Below, piece by piece: positions 11,551 through 20,918 of a stretch of 64,000 nt of DNA. The DNA is taken from the NCBI GenBank assembly GCA_001600495.1, contig BCKE01000023.1:175176-239175 (forward strand). Reading direction: 5' to 3'. The position numbers were made by a program, and so were the translations under genes. Source of the stretch: Pilasporangium apinafurcum. Lineage: Eukaryota; Oomycota; Peronosporomycetes; Pythiales; Pythiaceae. The notes beneath the pieces are model-generated. The model was not told the DNA's origin. It ran no database searches and worked only from the letters and a program-made list of their open reading frames with translations. Every line of letters starts with the position of its first letter. Position 1 is the first letter of the stretch.

Positions 11551-12533
11551 CTACCTTGTGAGGTGAGCTATGTTGATTGAAGAGTTGATATCTCGATTCC
11601 ACAGCCTACGACACTGTTGGCACAGCAATAGATCGTATACAAGTCGGAGTTGTCTGTCTTCGTCAGTCTTTTTGGTGTTAGGGTCCAACCTGACACGAAA
11701 CTTCTCGCACTTGGCACCCTCGGCTTGGAAGTGAGAGCACTGACAACTGATCTTGAACTCATCCACGACGTACACCGAGTAGCCGGCTTTCATCAACAGA
11801 GTTCTGAATTCCTTTCCCTTGGTAGGCTCCTTGAACTTGCGATGCTTCTTCTGCTCCCAGTCATCGATGCCCGCTACTACCGCGTCTAGAGTGTCGAAAA
11901 TCTCCTTGAAGCGTTGCATCAGCCACTGTTCGGATTTGCGTATGTTGTAAAAGTTGTTCAATCGCATCTTGCGGTACAACCCGCCCTCGTAGAATTCAGT
12001 CGCCTTGCTGTTCATCAGCAGCTTCCTAGTAGCTCTGATGCGCTCTACCAGGTAGTCCTTCTACCACACTGTGTTGACATATGCCTCTACATACTCGACA
12101 AAGTGCTGTTTGATGTTGGTCTCACCGCTTGCACGGAAGCATAGTCGAGCACAATGTTCAGATGAATGTAGGACAGCAGTTCGTCTCCTATCGGTAATAG
12201 GAGCTCGAAGTGCTGCTTGTAGAACGCAGTCAATTTGTCCCACAGGGCTTTGGCGGTGGCCGAAGATGGTCTACCTGTAGCCTTCTGCTGGCAAATCGTC
12301 TTGAACATCATGTCCACCAGCTCGGCATTCACAACTGGCAGTGTATCCTTGTGATGCATCAAGTACAGCCTGCGGAACAGAAGCGATCGAATGACGAAGC
12401 GGTTGATCGTCGCCGCTGTGTGACTGAGCACCAACTGCTTCTCCAGAGTCTTGGGGACAGAGGCAATACTGGTCTTGACCGTTTTGTAGTACGGTAGGCT
12501 GGGATCGGGGGGTCTATCCTGAACTCCATTCGA
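11551..12533 (-). pseudogene. Fanzor (TnpB-like RNA-guided nuclease) remnant, internally deleted (copy A)
   Basis: Reading right to left, a frame begins near 12533 with a helical N-terminal region (KTLEKQLVLSHTAATINRF, then LLPIGDELLSYIHLNIVLDY). A frame change near 12130 and an in-frame stop near 12061 interrupt it. The C-terminal part has the Fanzor signature: VVDEFKIS (the region of the relocated RuvC glutamate), a zinc ribbon (CQCSHF...CEKFR...CQQC) and the RuvC-III motif LWNRDINSSINI. The central section that should carry RuvC-I (GIDPG-like) is missing; compared with copy B, the chain jumps from the N-terminal helices to the region just before the ribbon. The gene therefore cannot encode an active nuclease. 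Homology to Fanzor is clear; subfamily is not settled. Confidence 0.8.
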
Positions 12534-12761
12534 CTATATCCCTGTGTTAGATTTTTATTTTCGACGGATTTACGCACCGTCGGGGGTCTTGGCTACCAGA
12601 AAGTACCTGGCCGACCGCTTGGCGTTGCGTTGGTGCTCGATGCACTGCTACACGTAGTAGAGCTTGGTTACTCCTCGAGCCACTGATAGTCAGTGCCTCT
12701 TGGTGGAGACAGAGTGTATGAGAAGTAACACCTTATATCAGGTATCAGTTCGAGTAGCTCT

Positions 12762-12791
12762 CTGGGCATTTGAAATCTTCAACGGTGTAAA
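12762..12791 (-). repeat. Right terminal inverted repeat of element A
   Basis: Inverted partner of 11381-11410 with two mismatches in 30. The core GAAATCTTCAA is identical in reverse complement. Confidence 0.85.
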
Positions 12792-12932
12792 CTGCTCCAC
12801 GATGTCGATGGCATACATTTCATTCTACGGATGATGCGGAAGATGGTTTGCATTCTGATGTTCTTGATGTAATCTATTTTTCTCTATGTGTATGGACATT
12901 AGGTGTCAATTGCCTGCAAAATGTTGACCCTT

Positions 12933-13568
12933 CTATTCGCTGTCTTTGCGTCGTCGCTTCGATTTCTTCTTGGAGATTTTGCGTCGATTGCTACGGCTGC
13001 TGCGTTTCCTTGAGGAGGACGATCGTAGTCGCGAGTCATCACTACTTCCTTCAGAATCTGAGTCGCTGCTCTTACTGCGGTTGTCTTCGCTATCTTCGTC
13101 GCTCTCGCTGTCGCTGCGTCTACGCTTGTGCTTCTTGCTGTGCTTGGATTTGCGACTGGACGAGGACGATTCCGATTTGCGGTCTTTCTTCGATTTTCTC
13201 TTCTTCTTGGATTTCTTCTTTTCGGAATCGCTGTCACTGTCGGATGAATCGTTGTTAATTGCAGCAAATGCCTGTGGATTCAGTCCACTTCCCGCTGCGT
13301 CTGCAGTTGATTTAAAGCGTTTTTTTGACGATTTCCGAATCGATTTATCTCTTGTAGCATCCAGTTGCTGGCGAAACTCCGCTGTATGTTCCTTTGATGG
13401 ATTTCTTACGGCCTCTGCTTGCAGTTTCTGCAATTTTGTGCCTACCAACATGTCATACATCTTTTGCAGCGTCTGTTGTGGGTTTGCGGGTTGTGCGACT
13501 GATTTCCCATGGTCCTGACGCTTGTGACGCTTACAGGTGCCCGTATAACACTGTGGGCATTGGGACAT
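12933..13568 (-). CDS. Lys/Ser-rich, SR-like nuclear protein with an N-terminal Cys cluster
   Basis: Single-exon gene of 211 residues. The N-terminus MSQCPQCYTGTCKRHK has four Cys/His pairs in zinc-knuckle-like spacing. A helical segment follows (LQKMYDMLVGTKLQKLQAEA), and from about residue 105 the chain alternates Ser/Asp with Lys/Arg blocks (KKRKSKKDRK, RKSKHSKKHKRRR, SSRKRSSRSNRR). Such tails are typical of splicing or nucleolar proteins and carry many nuclear-localisation-like clusters. I do not recognise a named family. The gene lies between two Fanzor remnants but looks like a normal host gene. Confidence 0.7.
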   Translation of the reverse strand: MSQCPQCYTGTCKRHKRQDHGKSVAQPANPQQTLQKMYDMLVGTKLQKLQAEAVRNPSKEHTAEFRQQLDATRDKSIRKSSKKRFKSTADAAGSGLNPQAFAAINNDSSDSDSDSEKKKSKKKRKSKKDRKSESSSSSRKSKHSKKHKRRRSDSESDEDSEDNRSKSSDSDSEGSSDDSRLRSSSSRKRSSRSNRRKISKKKSKRRRKDSE

Positions 13569-14042
13569 CGCCGGTTGTTTTCCGTGCTTTTGCTGGGGCT
13601 TCCGTGTATCAGGAAGTCGACAACAAAGTTAGGAGCAGACCGATAGCTCTTCCAAGCACCAACGTCGCCCGCCTTCGGTTGGATGTTGAGAGCAAACACC
13701 CTCAAAACCCTTCATAACCGTTACGCTGTGAGTGACCAAATACCGGTTTTAATTGAATATGTATAAAACAATTGTATAAATTTAAATATTGTTTTATTCA
13801 GACTGAGTGTGGCCATGTTGAAGCAATTCCATCTTCTTTCATCTTCTTTTCAAGCTGTCCGTCCGTGCGGAAAACGTATGAGATTCCATTTTGTCCGTCT
13901 GGCCAAATCTGTCATACTGACTAGAAAACCTGACAAACGAATTACCTCGAAATCTTATTTTCAGTATAACCAACTGCAAGTGTGTGTTTGCAACCAGTAT
14001 GGGGAGTTTTTTTACTGGTATGACATTCAACAATTCGCCACC
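13569..14042. other. Intergenic region between SR-like gene and Fanzor copy B
   Basis: Divergent upstream region of two genes. It contains a strongly AT-rich core around 13740-13800 with one perfect hairpin, and otherwise nothing recognisable. The left end of the copy B element should lie here, but I could not find matching terminal repeats. Confidence 0.4.
13763..13797. repeat. Perfect 10-bp AT-rich hairpin
   Basis: ATAAAACAAT at 13763-13772 is matched by ATTGTTTTAT at 13788-13797 with a 15-nt loop. It sits between divergent transcription units and could be a transposon end, a replication or promoter element, or chance in AT-rich DNA. Confidence 0.6.
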
Positions 14043-16271
14043 ATGGCGTCAAAGCGCTCTCGATCGCAGGGAGCCCCCTATGATCCTGGACCGGACGCAC
14101 AACATGAAGACACCAAGCGCCCTCGCACACTCGAGAGACAAGAACAACGTGATGATGCCAAGCGCAAGGAAACGGATTTTAACAAGCTCTGTGCGCAGTT
14201 CCGGAAAATGGCAATTCATGATAATGAGATGTCTGCCATCAAGTGCACGCTTCGCCAGCTCTTCGTCAAAGACTTGAACAAGCGACCGCAGCAACAACTG
14301 ATCAAGGACGAGATTGAGCGAAGTGTGCGCGTACTACGACAGATCCAGATGGAAGCATGGCATCTTATCAACTTTCATATCTTGCGGTGTCTGGAGAGTC
14401 GTGACGATCCCGACCAAAACAAGCGCATTGACCACCTTCCCCCGTTTGATATCAACTTCTTCAATCGTTATATTTCTGGCGTCGGGATCAATCAGTTTAT
14501 TCCATCTAAGGGTGAAGATATCGCGCTCAACGAGAGCATTAGTCTCTTCCGACAATAGCGCGAGAGATAAGCTGGGTATCAACGTCCAACTGTCGTGAAC
14601 TGGGACATGTCCAAAAACGCGCTCAGCATGCAGATGAAGACGAACGCGCACAATATGATTGTTCTGCATTTCTACCGCCGTCTCTCCCGATATGTCAAGC
14701 TGCGCTACGACCAACCGATGAAGGGCATCGTGCACATTTTGATTCGTGAAGCGTTTCAGCAGTGAGGACCCAGACGTGAAGTTGCGATGATGGTACGAGA
14801 ATGGTCGGGAAAGGAGCCATCGATCGACAACATTGAACGTGATCTCACGTATTTTATCGTCAAGCTGTACGAGATGCTGGTGTACATGGAGAGTTGTCAA
14901 GATAAAGAGCCCAACATCAAGGGGAACCGTGTTTTCTCTCTATTTCCTGTGGCAACGTCATTTATTCCTGCACATATCGCGATCGACTCTTCCGTTCTCC
15001 ATCACATGTGGACCCGAATTCACCAACAGCTCAAGCAAGAAAAACGAGTCGATCGTGACCCGTTCAAGAACTTTTTGGTGGAAGCAAAGCGTGGGTTGAA
15101 GGTGCCTTCGAACAAGGAGTTCCAGCTATTTCGTGATGATCTCTGGCGAGAGTACTTTGATATTTCCAAGTTCGAGACCGGGAGATGGAAATTTGGACAC
15201 TACATTACGACCAACGGATACGATGTGTCCGTCTTGCGCAAGCGAGATGTTATCGGTGGAGAGAACCCTTATTTGTCCAAGAAGGAGTTCGACCCGAAGA
15301 TCGCACGAAATTTCTGTGCAACCAAGATCATTGGAATTGATCCCGGCATGCGTGCACTGTGCACAACTGCCACTGTCCGCACGTTGGAAGACGACAGGTT
15401 TCGCCCGCGGTAGTTTTTTCGATTTCGGAAGAAGAAGCGAGTTGCAGCTACGCGGAAACGTTCATCTCGACGCAGGAAGAAGAGACTCCTACGACGGAAG
15501 AGATGTAAATTGGCTGAACCGGTGACACGAAGGGTTCATCTACGACGTACGAATGGAAAACGCAGTCGTGGCCATCAATTGCTCGACATGTACGCGATCA
15601 CGCAGATCTCGACTCGCGAGTATCGTCATCTTGCTGGATTCAACAAAGTTCGCGCTTGGAATGAAGGCATCAAACAACATGAAGTTGCGTATGGAGCCCT
15701 GATGCATGGCATGCCCTCTTTCAAAACCGCATCCTCTTCACGATACTTTGAGCGTCTCAAGTTCGTATGGGCACACATCAACTGGCTTATTGATTTTTGC
15801 TCACACCATGCTTTCCGGAAGTGGCGCTTCTACCAGTACGTGTACAAGGCTAAGGCGTTGAGTCACGTGGCGGAACGCATTGTACCCGTTGCGAGCAAGA
15901 ACACGTTGGTCGGTTTTGGAAACTGGAGTTGCCGTGATGGCATCAAGGGCCACGGTACCGGACCCGTCAAAGCGCTCAAGAAGGAATTGGCAAAGCGCGC
16001 TACCGTTCGTTCCGTCGACGAGTTTCGTACAAGCAAGCGATGTTTCCACTGTTATGCTGAACTTTCGAAGGTAGTCTTCCCGAAAATGGTCAACGGCGTT
16101 CCCGATGGCACAATTGAATCTCCATCCGTTTTGCACTGTGAATCCAGTGAATGCAAGACGTTTTGGGATCGCGACGTGAACGCTTCGCTGAATATTATGC
16201 GCGTGACGACAGAACTTTCCAACAATCGAGCAAGACCAGAGTACTTGCAACGAGAATCAAGTGAGTCGTAG
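14043..16271 (+). pseudogene. Fanzor RNA-guided nuclease, full length but with in-frame stops (copy B)
   Basis: The start GCCACCATGG at 14043 has an ideal context. One reading frame of 743 codons runs to 16271 without any frameshift, but stops lie at 14556, 14568, 14763 and 15411. The chain has a helical N-terminal half, a KGNRVFSLFP segment shared in form with copy D, and RuvC-I as KIIGIDPGMRAL. A very basic insertion follows (about 15420-15510). The C-terminus has SVDEFRTSKRC (relocated RuvC glutamate region), a zinc ribbon (CFHC...CESSEC) and RuvC-III FWDRDVNASLNI. Fanzor proteins are eukaryotic relatives of IS605/IS607 TnpB that cut DNA guided by an omega RNA. Either this copy is inactivated by point mutations or it needs recoding; decay is the simpler reading. 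Confidence 0.85.
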
Positions 16272-16654
16272 AAGCGCAAAAAAAGCGTGAGCTCGGGGTC
16301 TTCGGATTTGAACCTGCTCACACGGTACAGCCCGTATTCTAGGTGTAGCCAGTTGGTAGGCGCAACTCGCGAAGCAAGTTGGAGTAACCTAGTGGACAAA
16401 TAACGACAGAAAAAAAAGATGAGGCGACGGTTTGTTTGGTTGGTTGGGTAGTTTTTTTGCCATGACACTGGCTATCTAAGCACAGCCTCTCTTGTCGGGT
16501 GAGATTGTGCTTGATATCTCGTGCTTCGTTTCGTTTCTTCTTTTTGTAGAGGGACGCCATTTCTTGTGTCGTTACTCATTCCATAGTGCATCGGTTCTGC
16601 TTCCACTCAAGAAGTGCATCCACTGGTACAGCCTTTCAATATCATAGCACAAAC
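16272..16654. other. 3' flank of Fanzor copy B and promoter of the next gene
   Basis: About 380 bases that should contain the right end of the Fanzor element. Small hairpins occur (CAACT...AGTTG near 16356-16376). A tRNA B-box-like string lies on the minus strand near 16305, followed by a run of seven T on that strand. A tRNA fold could not be built, so the segment is left unassigned. Confidence 0.35.
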
Positions 16655-18436
16655 ATGTCGTGGCAAAGCCAATGGGGAACAGTCAAGGCCACAAATGCTA
16701 GGGCATGTGCGCTTTACTATGAAGTCGCGAATGTCGGGAAGACGATCGAAAGCTCCAAGAAACGTGTGATTTGGCGGCTGAAAGTGGAAGAAGGAAGAGA
16801 ATTCGAGATCTCACTCACACACTCATTAGCATCGGGTAAGAAGGTCCTCCGTGTCGATGGCATCGTTAAATACACCTCTCAGTCGGTAAGAGATTTCCGC
16901 TGCGGACTGTGACGTTGATGCTTTTCCTGAAGGCTGGTTTGCGTCGTTATCTTTTTGTATGTGCATGTGAAGATGTCATTTGGCGACTGGGACTACGTCT
17001 TTAACCTACCAGGAGGTCATGTAGTGCATACTATTATCAAACCGTCTGTGGAGCTCAACGATATGTATGGTACGTATCCAACTGGTTTGTTTATGTTTTG
17101 CATATATTCTTCCAATAGAATTTGCTAATAGGTTAATCCTCCACACACTAGATCTAATCATCGACAATGTATCATTCCGCCGTCTGCCGGATCGTTTGGA
17201 TGCTAACAAAGCGAAGACAGTCGTAAAAAGCAGTAGTTCTGGTGGCAGTCACAAGCCCACTACCAGTACCTACAATTATTCCAACGGTAGCTATAGCAAC
17301 CGTGGTAATTCCTCGCGTGAAAACTCGTTTACCCCGTGGGAATGCACTCGCTGTACGCTCGTGAACGAAAAACCATTAGCTCCAACCTGTGAGGCCTGCG
17401 GCGAACTAAAGCCAAGCTATATATGTAAGTTCTCGTCTTCATTGTTCTACAGGTCTGTGAATGTTAAGAATACTCATTATTTACTGTTGCTAATGTCTGC
17501 ACAGCGCCCGAAGCGCGTCAACGAGCGAAGACAACGGCGGCAACGCGAATTCCTCCCACATCGGCCACACGAGCGCCATCAACAACAGTTGCAAACACGA
17601 AAATGCGCTCACAATCGGATCACGTCACGTCTGCGAATGCTTTTGAAGCCTCTGACCCATTTGCTTTGAGCAACGCTGCAGCTTTTCCTTCTTCGTTTAC
17701 CTCTTCACAGCCCGCGCAGAAACCAGTTGAAGATATCACTTCAATGCTTTCAGGGTTAGATTTCACTGCTGCTCCAGTGCAGGAGAAGTCTTCTGCACAA
17801 GATGCTTCACAAATGGCTTTTGATCAACCAAAATCACCGAATCCAGCCGACGACAGCAACGCTCGGGTAAGCACCGAAAAGATGTTGTAGCTATCCTTGA
17901 CAAAGATATTTCCCGTTCATCGTTCTTCTTCTTGTGCATTGCAGACTGGGAGTGGCGATCTATGGGAGTCCAACATCGTTGATCTGAACTTGAAGCCGGC
18001 TGAGAAACAGCGCAAGATGTCCGCGAAAAGCTACCAGACGCTAGAGCAGGCACGGTTGCGAGCACCAAAAGAGAAAGTCCAGGTGCTCCCCACACCTCCT
18101 CCTCAGCAGGTGATGATGACATCACCTGCACCAAGTATGATGTACGCCAATCATGCGCCAGTGCAGACGACGGCGTTTTATCCGCAAGGCATGAACAATC
18201 AGCATATGATGGGAGGTACTGCAAGCGGAATGCAACCACAGTATGCCACATCTGCTGGTTTTGGAATGAATCAAGCGCCTACCGGATTCGGCACCAGCAT
18301 TCAAGCAGGGGCCATGAATGCCTACGCGACAGGGATGTACGTGCAGCCCCATCAACAGCAGCAGCCATTTATGACGCAGGCAACTAAGCAACCGCCGAGT
18401 ACCTTTGGTTCCGATCCCTTCGCGACCCTATCGTAG
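16655..18436 (+). CDS. FAIM-like domain plus RanBP2 zinc finger protein with DPF tail motifs
   Basis: Five exons: 16655-16885, 16973-17069, 17152-17424, 17505-17866 and 17945-18436, giving 484 residues with every junction in phase. Residues 1-~125 form a beta-rich domain (VIWRLKVEEGREFEISLTH, SGKKVLRVDG, GDWDYVFNLPGGHVVH, MYDLIIDNVSFRRLP) that resembles the FAIM/axin-interaction-like fold; this is tentative. A RanBP2-type zinc finger follows (WECTRCTLVNEK...CEACG). The C-terminal half is low in complexity, rich in Pro, Gln, Met and Gly. It carries two DPF tripeptides (SDPFAL, and SDPFATLS at the extreme end), a form used by endocytic proteins to bind AP-2 appendages. The start ATG at 16655 is preferred over an upstream in-frame one at 16586. 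Function unknown; a trafficking or ubiquitin-linked adaptor is my inference. Confidence 0.75.
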
Positions 18437-18621
18437 AGGTAAAGGGTAGAAACAGCTCTCATTCTCATTGAGCAATAATAGCTTTGAACCAGATTTCATG
18501 TATACAACACATCAACACATCAGACATACCTACTGGTTTGACTTGTTTCTGTTTTTCTTCAAAATGTCGTACACATACACTATATTAGTTGTTTCCATTA
18601 CTTTGTTCTTTCATTGTAATG

Positions 18622-20634
18622 TTACGTCGGACCACATAAGCATTGAAATGATGTCTTCTGATACAAGCAATTGCGGTTGACCGGATGTGTGGAGTTGAAC
18701 TTCGAGCCATCAACATGTTTGCCTTGGTAATAGCAATTTGGCCCCGTGCAATAGCATCGGAATGCGTGGAAATGACAGTCCGCGTCCGTGGAGCAGCCGT
18801 CCAAGTGGTACGTGTTAGGGTCGTTGTCTTTTCCTGGACCTTCGTTGACGGCAAATTCAAACTTCCCCAGGACAGGATAGTGGTCTGACAGGTCGACCAG
18901 CTCCATCTTCTTGATGCCTTTAGGTGCAGTCCACTCCACGACGAAAGGCTTGACATGGTTCACGAAGGCTTGCAAGGTAGGAGGATTCAGAGGTTGTTGA
19001 TATGGAACTAGTGGTAAGAGTAAACCAAATCTGTGAGACCAGATTGCATTACACCCACAAATGTTAGATGTTATCTCAGCAAGCGTACCTTGTGCATACA
19101 GAACGTAGTCAAGCCACTCGATCGGGCAGCATGAACAGTAGCACATGTTGTCCATCTGTATAAACACGAAGATCTCTTCATGCCTCAACCGGTACGTCTT
19201 GCCACAAGTCTGTCGAGTCAACGCATTGGGATGGTATGTACCATTCTAGTGAATATGTTGCGCATAGCCCACTGGTTGTGTTAGTCATGCACATGCATAT
19301 ACTTTGTGTAGCATAATACTCTTCTATCAACACAACGCACCTCTTCTGGCCCCCAGCTTTCAACATATTCCTCAAAGCATTTGTTACTTGTAGCCGCACC
19401 ATCTCGACCTACTAGCATATTCGAATGGGGACTACATAGATCAAATCAAGCATATCAATAAGATATTCTTTCCGCAAAATATAATGGTTATTGTTCTCAT
19501 ACTCGCTGGTGAAGTGCTGATCGCCGATCTGAATAGGGGCATGGGCACCTAACAGCTCAATCAAATGGGCGACTTCTGATGTAAAGGTATGGTTATCCAC
19601 ATTAAAATCTCCGGCAAAGATGAGCGGCTGCAAAGAATTGTTAAATTAGTTACGGAATATTGACATAGCTGGCTTGTTTAACTTACTTCGTGCGTCGGAA
19701 TCCGCATTTCGTCGACAAAAGCACGCATCTACACCATGAAAGTAGATGGTGAGGTTGCCGAATAGCATAGTCGAGCGAGATTCGTGACTATATATCACAA
19801 ATAGATCTAATTTCTACTTTTTTACCTGCGTTGCTTGAATAATCCGGTCGGCTCGTCCGGGTTCCGTTGACCATGCCTAAATGGTATTAACACAGAATGG
19901 GCATCACAACAATACTACCACTGTACATTTCATTAGATCGAAACGAATTAGTCATCTACCTGCATGTGCGTCGCAAAGACATTAAACACCTTCGACACTT
20001 TGCCCACAGTTTTCAACACTCGCGCATATTTCACTCCTTTTGCTGCTAGGCAATCGGAGTAATGGCACGCTTTGCGGTAAATGTGTTGTGCTTGTTGTAA
20101 GATCGGCCATCTGGAGACAATTAGCACCCCTCCATTCAACAAGCTCGTGAACGGATCAGGATCATGGAGGATACTTGTCGCGTATGGAAACCCGTTTGCA
20201 CGAAACTGTGCCAACATATCGTCACGCTCAGGTTGGTTGTCTGCCTCGGCGAATGTGATGACGTCGATCGATGACGAGATGTCCAGCAACGCCATAGGGA
20301 TCTGTGTGAGCCGTTCGCGTTGGCCATCTTTTGAGACTTCATACGGGCGGCCAAAGACATTGTACTATGTAGAATAGACAAATATCAGTATTACACGTAG
20401 CATTAGACATGTAGAAATCACCTATGGGCGCTTAGTGTTCTGAAGCTACAGTACCTGCAGCACTTTAAACGACATGGTTTCCGTGCTATTGTGTGCCACT
20501 GGGAAGATCTTTGCTGCGTTTGACGGGATAGAGAATAGTAGTGCACCACTGGATACCACTATCATGATGTGGATCCATGTGTACACCATAAAGAAGAGCG
20601 ATGTAAACCGCCAACACCGCCATGTTCTCGTCAT
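18622..20634 (-). CDS. Neutral sphingomyelinase-like phosphodiesterase (EEP fold), secreted or membrane-anchored
   Basis: Eight exons on the minus strand: 20455-20634, 19960-20364, 19826-19876, 19687-19728, 19503-19627, 19341-19431, 19089-19245 and 18622-19007; all phases agree (478 residues). An N-terminal hydrophobic segment (SLFFMVYTWIHIMIVV) suggests a signal peptide or anchor. The endonuclease/exonuclease/phosphatase fold shows as SYNVF-like KVLQYNVFGRPYE, ITFAEADNQ (metal Glu), FNVFATHMQ, GDFNVDNH, the substrate-side FTSDPHSNMLVGRDGAA, EWLDYVLY and DLSDHYPV (catalytic His). The order matches bacterial-type sphingomyelinase C. A Cys-rich tail follows (CSTDADCHFHAFRCYC and beyond), which is unusual. 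The likely reaction is sphingomyelin or ceramide-phosphoethanolamine hydrolysis; the substrate is not shown by sequence. Confidence 0.85.
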
Positions 20635-20918
20635 GATCGGCAGATCCAAATGCGAATATCAGTAACAAGCTATTATTTAGGTGAGAAACTGTAAGGGTGT
20701 TTTGTTGATAATTACTAAAATATCTGTTGCACAGAGTTAGATGGCTACATTTATGATGAGACACAAAAATGTAAGCAAATGGACTTCGCAAACGTCAACA
20801 GCATTTCTTTAAAAACATTTATTCTCCTACTTCTTCCGATCCCTTCCCTTTCTTCTTCTTTTTCATTTCATGAATGTGTATTGGAAGCACATTCATCGCT
20901 TCCGTAGTTCCGTTGGTT

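Larger units (their letters stand above)
11381..12791. mobile_element. TIR-bounded DNA transposon carrying a deleted Fanzor gene (copy A)
   Basis: A 1.4-kb element is delimited by 30-bp inverted repeats that match at 28 of 30 positions. It encloses only remnants of a Fanzor-type nuclease on the minus strand, so it is non-autonomous. The outermost bases read TTTACACC...GGTGTAAA. If the true ends are CACC...GGTG, the flanking TA on both sides would be a target duplication as in Tc1/mariner elements, which are known hosts of Fanzor genes. I infer this; the TA assignment is not certain because the symmetry extends to TTTA/TAAA. The ~140 bp between the nuclease stop and the left repeat can form several short hairpins and may be the guide-RNA end. 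Confidence 0.75.

Noticed and set aside
12946-13518. Long + strand frame opposite the Lys/Ser-rich gene (Leu/Ser-rich)
   Set aside because: It is the complement of the Arg/Ser/Lys repeats on the minus strand and has the composition expected of a shadow frame.
16285-16390. tRNA or Pol III gene on the minus strand near Fanzor copy B (B-box-like GGTTCAAATCC and a T7 run)
   Set aside because: The flanking bases do not form the T-stem or acceptor stem, and the only A-box-like string (TAGCCAGTTGG) is on the opposite strand.
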